From positions 1 to 64,000 of the forward strand of contig MU623365.1 of the NCBI GenBank assembly GCA_025201765.1: 64,000 bases of DNA. Direction: 5' to 3'. Each line of letters begins with the position of its first letter. Position 1 is the stretch's first letter. Source of the DNA: Daldinia sp. FL1419. Lineage: Eukaryota > Ascomycota > Sordariomycetes > Xylariales > Hypoxylaceae. The position numbers were made by a program, and so were the translations under genes. Of this stretch, positions 55,951 to 64,000 are shown piece by piece. The notes below the pieces were generated by a model. That model saw only the letters and a list, made by a program, of their open reading frames with translations. It made no database searches and was not told where the DNA came from.

Positions 55951-58160
55951 GTGCAGCCGGCGCTTCGGCGTCTGATGCTATATTGATGGTCAAGCTAAGA
56001 AATATTGAAAACTAAGGGCCGTTCGCTGCTAACTTGGAAGACTTTGATGATGTTGCTGGGGAATAGGTCAAGATAGGGGAAAGCGAACTACATATTTATC
56101 CTTTTTTTTTCAAGGAACGGCCTGGGATCCCTTCAGCGTACGAAGACTCAGGAGACGGTTACATGTTCTTCTTTTGATGGACCAGCAAGCGCCAACGTAG
56201 AATACATTTTCTTGTTTTCCACCCCTAAACTTGGACAACACAAAAATTATCTGTTACAGAATAAGCATAAAAAAACATAAGTTGTGCGGCTGGATAGCCA
56301 CGTTGGTTTTTTTCTTGGTTTCTGTTGGCAGAGATTGCGATTCGTGCCACGACAAATCGTATCCATGCGTCGTAATGGCTCCTGTCAGCACTGTCAATAA
56401 ATTTCATTTTTATAAGTCGACTCGAGTGTTCTTCTATAATATGCGATGGGTGGTGTGTTGCACATATATGGGATATGTCCCTCGAATGGATTACTCCCAT
56501 CTGGAAGTTTCTAAATTAAAAAAGAAACGATTCAAATCTTTCTAGATCAAACTCACTACGTGGGATATATATTACCATGCCGCGCACGAACGAGAGTATA
56601 TTACCCTGTGTAACCTCACTTGGAAAGGGGAGTTGTCAAGGGGAGTTGTAAAGGATCAGCTGACAGGTTTGCAGGGCGTTCGATATTGTCGAATCCCCGT
56701 GAATACGCGTTTTAAAGAGGTAATATCTATTTGCAGATTAAATTCCTTGCTCTCGTTGGAACCGAAGTCCTTCCTTTTTGGCCATTCGACACAGCTTACC
56801 GGTGCGCTCTCGTGAAGCCAGAACATGAGTGTCTCTGGGGCCAACTCGTTAATAGGTAGGAGTACCAGAGCTGGAATAAACGATCTATTTTATTTATCTT
56901 TCGGAAAAATGAAGTAAATGGGTGAGTTTACTCAACTCTTAGTAATATTCAACGTTTAAATTAGTTGAGTTCGGACTAGTTCCCCTAGAGCGTGGAATTA
57001 TGGGTATCGGATCTAGCTTTGGGAATGGGCATGTCTCATTGGCTGAACATTATTACTCGAAGGGTTCTAGGGAGAGCAGACGAATTATATAAATATCCAG
57101 GTTAAAAGTTTATGGTAGACGGTTTTACCAAGGTTGTAGTACTAACCAGTTTAGCTAAAGCCAGTAATGAAAGCTATATTAGTAGGTACCTAACCTACCT
57201 AGGTAGGTATATATTGATAACTACACTCATTATTTTACACCAGTATTTTCCTCGAGGATACAGCTAACCTAGATATCTGGGGGACATAGCTACTAGGCTA
57301 ATAAACGAATGAATCCTAACGCGCATAAGAGGGTCCATTTGTCTATAATTTTACCCCTTGGCTTCATAAATCGACAGTTTTGAGCTATACGACTAGAAGC
57401 AACCAGAAACAACCAGTGAATCTTAAAGTAACGGATGTATAAAATAGGAGATGGGTAACGAACGCTATCTAGGTAGTTTTATAAGAGTTATTCAACTGTG
57501 AATGATCCCCCTGCGCAATTGACTATTATTGGTTAATTCTAACATATTGAAAGAAAGGATACATTCTCTGCCCCTTGGCGTATTATGATTAAGTCATGGG
57601 AGGTTGGTAACTTGAGAGATTATTATGAACGGGTCTGTGTTATGCTCTAGGATTGTGGTTATAAAATTACGCCTTGGATAGCAGCGTGATATGTTGGACC
57701 CCTATTTTTGACCAAGGTATTGGCGAATGAGGCTACTTGAATCTACTACTACTTGCCAAGTTGGGAAGTCGTATTGGGGGCTGCTATCGATACGTTGGAA
57801 CATAACACTGCATGAACGGGGTTTTCTTCTGTATCTAGTTATATGTTTATCTTATTATGTTCCGTCGTGAAACCCTGATAGGTCCAACACACAATAATTT
57901 CCCGCTGCACCAATAACCCTAGCAGCCTATAGAACATGGTGCTCAAACATTACTTAAGCTCCTCGATGCATGAAAAAGGCTTGTTCCAGAAGAGTTCGTG
58001 ATTACAGCAGTCAATGCCATTACTTGAAGACGGGCAATCGAAAGTATTCACAATAATACCTAGACTAGATAATCCTAATTATAATTATTCGCGTTGCTAC
58101 AACGACAAACTATAGCTTATATCTCTACCGCACAGCAGGCGGAGAGTAATGGCCCCGGCT
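55951..58160. other. Long non-coding stretch
   Basis: About 2.2 kb. Short frames at 56,231-56,545 and 56,633-56,815 show no family pattern. An ACCTAACCTACCTAGGTAGG microrepeat is near 57,190. The left end is probably the promoter of protein A. Confidence 0.4.
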
Positions 58161-58673
58161 CTACAATCTATGGATGATTGCGCTATAGAAATCGGCAACT
58201 CTAGCGTTTCCCATAATCGAGCTCCTTCGCTCTGCGATGGTTACTCTAATTCGAAAGTCGCCGGGAGACTGTATATAAAGACCATGGAATATCGCAGGGC
58301 CGTTTCCACTCCAATACAAGACTTTATTTCCGACGAGTAAGCCATCCCAACCCTCTGCGAGATACGTTGACTTGGGACTAGATTTGGCGGGGAGTACTTG
58401 ATACACACATATCGTCACCCACATCCGCGTTCTATCTAAGGCGGAATCTCGTTTGATGACCATGGAGAATTTTTCTCCCAGTTGAATGGACTTTTCCTTA
58501 TCATTTTCAACCCAGAATTTAGGAGGCTCTTCTATCGGCGATAGTGTGCCGGTTACAGATTCCCTCGGGTGTTTCTCAATGGATTTATTCCATTCGGGAT
58601 CTGAGTACTCGCCAGAGCGATCAAGTATCTTAGACATAATATTTGAGAATCCACAGAGCATATTGACCCCCAT
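58161..58673 (-). CDS. Small beta-rich protein B, similar to the gene at 55,480
   Basis: 170 residues, intron-free, starting MGVNMLCGFSN at an ATG. A ~60-residue polar N-terminus is followed by strand-like segments: IQLGEKFSMVIKRD, MWVTICVYQVLP, GLLVGNKVLYW, and GLYIQSPGDFRIRVTIAE. The order and spacing match protein A (GQGFRIRI..., MAIVRLVRV..., LFQGNVVGNW..., SVNQPGSYYLRIQL). Both are on the minus strand 2.2 kb apart, so they are probably diverged duplicates. Function unknown. Confidence 0.5.
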   Translation of the reverse strand: MGVNMLCGFSNIMSKILDRSGEYSDPEWNKSIEKHPRESVTGTLSPIEEPPKFWVENDKEKSIQLGEKFSMVIKRDSALDRTRMWVTICVYQVLPAKSSPKSTYLAEGWDGLLVGNKVLYWSGNGPAIFHGLYIQSPGDFRIRVTIAERRSSIMGNARVADFYSAIIHRL

Positions 58674-59237
58674 CTTGGGATTTGGAATACCTAAGGTTCT
58701 GAAAGCGAGGAACTAGTAAACTGATTATTTTGAGTTATCTTAGGTACCTGGAATAAATATTCGGGTATGATTAAAGGCGATTTTATGAACCGTCCTTAGT
58801 AATTTTCAAATATTCCAAAATTCCAGCTTTTTGAATATCACGGAATCGCATAGGAAATAGGCAATTTGGCATCGGGGAGCAGATTTTTATTCACTTTTCA
58901 AATTAAAAGCTTAATGAATAGGTTCATTGATAAGGTAGAACATACACATTCATAGGCTAGGGGACTCAAAACAATACATCTATAGCCTACTCCGGGTTAA
59001 TGTGCGTCCATATCATTCATGACTACTACGTAGACATATATCTCAGTTAGGAACCTAAAATCTGCACAAAGCAGTTCAAAGCTCCCGTGGCTGCAGATTA
59101 CTGCTTATTTCCTAATTGGACCATGCATTTATTATTTTCCTCAGATTATGATTAGGTACTTGGGGCTAACTTTACCATATAAGCCTATAATGAATTCGCT
59201 TTACATTCTTGATGTTAATTTCCTAGCTTTATTTTAC
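58674..59237. other. Non-coding spacer
   Basis: AT-rich sequence, probably the promoter of protein B and the 3' UTR of the DUF3632-like gene. No gene was seen. Confidence 0.4.
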
Positions 59238-59903
59238 TCATTTCATTTTTGATCCTACGAACACTCTCTCGTACTTCATCTTCGCCCCCCCCTTATTCTC
59301 TGTAATTTGGTCAAGTATGCTTTCCCAGAAATTCCAGCGACTGATACTTAACCCCCTTTCTTCTTCTATGCATAATTCGTAAATTCTCTCCCCAGCAATG
59401 GAGATCCACGCGGATATCGCGCGCAGGTATAAATCCACACGGAAACGAAGCTCAGGCGTATAATATGGATCGTCTAAAATCGCAGTCATACAGTCATTGA
59501 TGTAAAAGCACATCCCAACTACATATGCTGGGACTTCTTGCCAACCACATCGCCGCAAACGAAGTAGCGTTGACGAAAGGTGATGCTTGGGAAAGCCATT
59601 CACCAATCTCTATCTCCTCGTCTGGTCCAACATTTTACTCGGGTAGACCATTTAGTTAACAACCACCTCGCAGACCAGATTTAGCGACGAGTGAGGACTA
59701 ACGGATGCCGTATTCTCTAAAGGCCAAATGTAACGTGGGCAAATTCGTCTAGAATAATCCATCTCACTCGTGCCTAATATCATTTCCAAAGTTATCTTGA
59801 ACATGGAGTTTAGAACCCAGAGTAAAGACCGGCCATTCCCTCGTTCCGGGTGCCGATACCCCTTTGAGGACCGCGCAACATCTACCCATGCTTGAACAGA
59901 CAT
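59238..59903 (-). CDS. DUF3632-like protein
   Basis: Proposed two exons (59903-59667, 59609-59238) giving 202 residues. The C-terminal half has the pattern AISAWISIAGERIYELC, then RWNFWESILDQI, which fits the end of the fungal DUF3632 family (alternating helices with a W-x-x-x-x-G motif and a late RW-x-x-W). The two halves are separate frames; joining them needs a weak GTGGTT donor and a TAG acceptor, a 57-bp intron. Alternatively the gene carries a stop and is decaying. DUF3632 proteins have no known biochemical role. It is shorter than typical family members, so a 5' exon or truncation is possible. Confidence 0.5.
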
Positions 59904-60537
59904 GATTAGGTCCTAATGAGAAATTCTTGTATCGTGAATTTGATCCTGCTTGTCCGTGTGGATAATAAACCGTTCTACCTAGGGCCCAAGACTCCAGATC
60001 CTGCAGGTTGTCTTGTTGAGTGAATAATAAACATTAATCAAAGTGATGGATATGACATCATACTACTTACCAACGAATACGTATCTAGCACGCGGACGAT
60101 GGGAATAGAAGTAGGATGAAGAAGTGTGTTTACAGTTTTATGTTGACTATCAGGCTCATGATAATTATAAAAAGAATTTGGCAGAGGGATGCTAGGACTA
60201 GTGTATTCCTTGACGAGTTACGTCGTAGGTAGCCATAATAAACCCCTTTTCATAGAACAAATACCAAGCGTCAGAACGGGGTGGATTCGGAGATAAATCT
60301 CTACCTATAATAATGACCATATTGTGTAAAGTAGGTATATAGCATCTAATGTAAACGCATTTGTTTCCAACATAAGAATAACCCAACGTCTATTCCAAGA
60401 CTCACCTTCACCGATTGTCTTGTATAGCATTTTTCCGCAAAACTATTCGTTGAGCTAGGGCACAGAAGTATAATCGAGCACATCCCCAACTCTCCTGGTT
60501 CTTGTCCATTCCTTGATTCTCTGCCTAAATATTCTCT
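59904..60537. other. Non-coding spacer
   Basis: No supported gene. It contains the promoter side of the DUF3632-like gene and the 3' flank of the CorA-like gene. Confidence 0.4.
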
Positions 60538-62068
60538 TCATACTATACAGTGTGCAGAAGGCTCTAAGGGTCTCTTCGGGCCTTGCCATATAGTTAAACC
60601 TCTAAGTCGTTCATCTCTTACTTGGATATTGAACCGTGACAGACAAAACCATAGCATCAGAGTCATGATGGTAACAGCAACCAAGGCGACGCAATAAATC
60701 CAAAAATTATTCGTAACCGATACCATCCCGTTTGCAGTTTCGAAAAAGGATGTACTGAAGACCGACGACACCAGGTTCGCCGGGAGGAATATCAAGCTGA
60801 CGATGGCAATCCATCTCATAGACGCGCCGTCCGACTTGGTAGAATGGCTGATCTCTACAGATACTTGTGAGTCGTATTGAGAGTCTGCATGGAATCTTAG
60901 CTGGATTTCGTTGCCGAGTCGTTGGTGATTGGAGGAGGAACGGCAGCGGAGGCTAAAAAGTGCATGGCTAAAGAATACCAGACGAGAATGTATATTGGAA
61001 TACGTCTGCCTAGGAAATTGTGATTTGTTAGTTTCAACCCCGGACTTCCTATCAGAAATTGACGTAACGAGCTTCTCGTGTTCTTGAATTAGGTCTTCGG
61101 AGAGCTTAACCGAGAGATCCAACGTTTCCGATACGTGTATAGCATGACGAGCCATGTCGTGCATCCTGGAATAATTGTACTTGGGTTTTTCTCGTAAAGT
61201 TCTAGGGTCTCTTGTGGGTGATAGCTCTATATTTCTTATCACATCCCGAAGGTTCCAAATGGCCGACCCCTGCAAAGAAACAACCTCTTCCAAGACGCGT
61301 GTATAAGGCCAGTAAGGGTCCTGTAGCTCTTCTTTGCCTAGGCGACTCAAGAAAAGCTCGCGTAGTCGTTCTTGTATCGTTTCAACCGGATCGAACGCAA
61401 GAATAATCATCTTCCCATTTATAAACCATCTAGTGAATAGATTGAATTTTAGCCATTTATATTGAAGGCTGGTGCCGGTGTCAAATTTATTCAACGATTC
61501 GGGTTGTTTTATAAGAGCACGGGACCACGTTGCTTTATATATTAGTTGATTGAACTATATACCCTCTTGAATGCTTACAGTAAGTTTCAATATCGCCCTG
61601 TGGGTTGCTCTCGAATTCCGATCCGAAATACCCATTCATTCTCTTATACGTATCGGTCCACCAGAATTGCGGCATGTGAAACTTTTTAATGAGTATCTCT
61701 CGACAAGCCGTACAGCTGCGAACTTCGTTGGCTTTGATTACTCTAATATGATTAGGTATTTATTAGAATGAACTCCAAATTGAGTAAATAATTTAGCCAA
61801 AATCTTACACAAAAACAACATCATCGCGAAAATCGAATGGCCATTCCGTTATTGTTTCCAATTCTCGAGGAACTAAATTTTTTATCTGTATCTTTTTCTC
61901 CAATCGTTTACCTTCGGCCCACGTAGTCAAAATAGTATTAGAATTGCATGAGCACTCGTTAGGTATTTCGATGTTTCGTTCTAGAGGCTCCATGGCGAGA
62001 AAGATGAAGCGATTGAAGATAATAGCGCCAAAGAGATTACCGTAGATAGAATGAGTAGACTTGAGCAT
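60538..62068 (-). CDS. CorA-like Mg2+ transporter-type membrane protein
   Basis: Three exons (62068-61809, 61742-61579, 61532-60538) give 472 residues, and the joined frame is exact. The introns are 66 and 46 bp. Fungal CorA-like marks include FHMPQFWW in the N-terminal half and a long helical region with WNLRDVIRNIE. Two transmembrane helices follow: TM1 at about 381-401, MRWIAIVSLIFLPANLVSSV with FSTSFF after it, and TM2 at about 418-438, WIYCVALVAVTIMTLML. The S-L-I-F-L-P-A stretch in TM1 is the usual fungal form. The GMN signature of true CorA channels is not seen, as in most fungal relatives. Transport of Mg2+ or another cation is therefore uncertain. Confidence 0.8.
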
Positions 62069-62942
62069 GAAATTTACTTACCTATTCTATGGGATGGGCG
62101 CAGTGAGGGGAGGGGGCAGTACCGTTACGCCTAGGATGCGCCACGTTGAACACTGCCATCTATGTATTCTGCCTTGGGAGATACCTCTAAAGGTGCATAT
62201 TACTGTCTAACGTACAGTGCAAATTGTCGCTAACAGTATATTCGTTATATCAAATCAATAAGTGATCCATAATTTTCATCAACACTCTTTGACTCCTCCC
62301 ATACTTGTTCCTCTTGAAAAATGGAATTCTGATTTTCTCCCCAAATGGCGAATTGAAGGAACCTAGTGGCCATCTAGACGTCCTCTAACGACATGGCCTT
62401 TTGGTTTTGCTTTGCGTAAGCCCGCGAGACACTCACAATATTTTTTGATTTGGCGTCCGTTGGGCTCCAGCTTGGTTAGGTCTGTGCGCTCATCATTCGA
62501 TATGTTGACGGTATTTTCACTTTGCAGCTTTCACCAAGAAGGTCTCCTAAATTCGACTTCGGTTGAAATACCTAAGTAAGACTTGGATACTCAAAGTGAA
62601 AATGAATTCGGCTTTGAAATGTGCTATCTCAACTCTTCAATCGATTCGTAGTGAGAATAAGAATTCCTCGGTGGTACTCTAGCTGGGGGAAGATTCGATG
62701 CTAGGTATACATTGGCCCGCGATACGGAAAAAATCTTTGGCCCGGGTTTTGCGTCTGGCTAAGCACACAGGACCTTGGGGACTGGGTTGGTTGACCCAGA
62801 TCTAAAGGAGAACGAAGATGCACGACTACTTCCAGCGCAACAAAGACTCGCAGGTCCATATGAAAAGTTCGATCCTACTTCGCATTATAGAGCCATCTCC
62901 TTACTAAGTATATGCGTTGCGAGTGTCGATTAACAATGCCTT
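62069..62942. other. Non-coding spacer
   Basis: Between the start of the CorA-like gene and the end of the methyltransferase gene. No gene, repeat or RNA was recognised. Confidence 0.4.
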
Positions 62943-63837
62943 CTACTCTATCCTAGTGACAGTAAATAGCAAACGTCGCGTATTCTGGTCTTCCAGAACA
63001 TTCTCAGCTTTAATACCAACCATATCCATAGTTCCCTCAACATTCCACCGCGTATTCGTTGCCTCGCCTACTCTTCTCCACATCGCCTCAAACGTTCCTA
63101 CGTCGTGTCTATAGCACAAAACCCCTTTTTTAACACTGGATACTTCGCGAGGCTTAAGATTCCCCATCTGTCTGCCTACTATCATCCCCCCCCTTTTGAC
63201 TAGCCTGGCAATATTCTTAGCAGCTGTTGTCTGCACATCCAAAGTGAAAAGATGCAAGAATGCACTGCAGTGTATCACATCGAAGCCCCGTCCCTCGAGA
63301 CTCTCCCACACCTTTCCTTGCGCGTTGAAGAGGTCTGTGATCACAAAGTTCGATTTGAGACTCTCCCGGTCGAGGAAAAGGTCATATCCAAGGTCTAGGA
63401 GGGTCTTCTCAATGTCTAGACCTACAAGACGTTCGGACGGAACCCCATCGAAGACCAACTGACGCAAATCCTGCCCAAAACAGCAGCCTATGTCCAGATA
63501 GGCGGGATCTCCCAAGTCAGATTTGAGGCGCTGGATAATCTTGTCATAATGAGGATGAGCGATTAGAGTGAGGTTAGTAAACCGAAAAAGACCAATACAC
63601 GGATATGGGCTAGAGGCGAAAGCTCGGTCGCGCTAGATACCTATCGATTAATTTACTGAATGGTAGTATTATCAATCGAATGCCTACTATGCTTTTTATG
63701 TGATCAGCTACGTCAGAGCTAGGTACTTTGGAGTATTGTTCGAGGAGTCGGCGGAATGGCTTATTGACTTCGACCAAGTCCGCCTGGTACCAGCCCCTGT
63801 TTCTCTCGAAGACCGATGCGTCGACAGTTGCAGCCAT
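62943..63837 (-). CDS. SAM-dependent methyltransferase
   Basis: Two exons (63837-63688, 63632-62943; 55-bp intron) encode 279 residues, a usual length. The SAM-binding motif I, YLDIGCCFGQD, is at about 95-105, followed by the acidic strand end GLDIE. FDVIHCSAFLHLF is the post-motif strand and VKRGGMIVGRQMG the motif near the C-terminal sheet. The N-terminus (RNRGWYQADLVEVNKPFRRLL) matches a fungal family often found near secondary-metabolite genes. It could methylate a small molecule. No polyketide or peptide synthetase is in the window, but the gene is near the right edge, so a cluster could lie outside. Confidence 0.85.
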
Positions 63838-64000
63838 TCTCGTAAATAGTAAAGCATTTATGAGATATTATTCAAGCATACCTGGGGTAGAAGCGAAATA
63901 TTGGAGCAACTCAAGAAAACAATTGCGACATTTTTTATACCCAGCTCGGTGCCGATTTATCTGCCCGTATCTCCCGTTAAAATCCGATCCTTAGTCCCAA
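63838..64000. promoter_or_regulatory. Upstream region of the methyltransferase
   Basis: The last 163 bases should hold its promoter. Nothing more specific can be seen. Confidence 0.35.

Noticed and set aside
56231..56545. 104-codon plus-strand frame with a hydrophobic start
   Set aside because: Cysteine- and lysine-rich with no family pattern; overlapping frames of similar length on the other strand suggest chance.

Overview
This window reads as nuclear DNA of a filamentous ascomycete (Pezizomycotina, probably a Sordariomycete). The reasons are short introns of about 46-107 bp with GTAAGT-like donors and CTAAC-type branch sites, fungal-specific genes (MDM12 of ERMES, a fungal-length FAB1, UTP11, a fungal D-amino-acid oxidase), and a block of repeats eroded to extreme AT richness in the manner of repeat-induced point mutation (RIP). 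The species cannot be named from the sequence. No rRNA, tRNA or CRISPR was found by eye.

Region 1 (about 1-12,560) is an AT-rich heterochromatin-like block without living genes. It holds the 3' half of a plus-strand Ty1/copia retroelement (RT and RNase H remnants, polypurine tract, start of an LTR), a diverged array of repeats of roughly 460 bp, and one complete minus-strand Ty1/copia element at 4390-10382. That element has 176-bp LTRs and a 5-bp target duplication (AATAT) and is inserted inside one unit of the array. Its two LTRs differ only by transitions, as expected of RIP.

Region 2 (about 12,600-52,040) is ordinary, moderately dense euchromatin. In order: short-chain dehydrogenase (-), DUF1857/AtaL-like protein (+), F-box protein (-), 2OG-Fe(II) oxygenase (-), eIF4E (+), malonyl-CoA-synthetase-like enzyme with a large repeat-derived insertion (-), BolA-like protein (+), a disordered protein of unknown role (-), FAB1 (+), MDM12 (+), TPR-MYND protein (-), D-amino-acid oxidase with a peroxisomal tail (-), secreted cupredoxin (+), a broken NLR/NACHT remnant (+), a conserved fungal protein with a hydrophobic C-terminus (+), and UTP11 (-). 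The genes are transcribed independently and form no evident pathway cluster. Themes are translation and ribosome biogenesis (eIF4E, UTP11), endomembrane and organelle identity (FAB1, MDM12) and small-molecule metabolism.

Region 3 (about 52,040-64,000) is gene-sparse and looks accessory: a small basic helical protein, two small proteins that resemble each other, a DUF3632-like protein, a CorA-like two-TM protein with three exons, and a SAM-dependent methyltransferase. Long non-coding stretches carry microrepeats. The two similar small beta-rich proteins are the best candidates here for something undescribed.

Exon limits were worked out by eye from splice sites and reading frame. ATG starts were chosen where longer open frames begin only at non-ATG codons.
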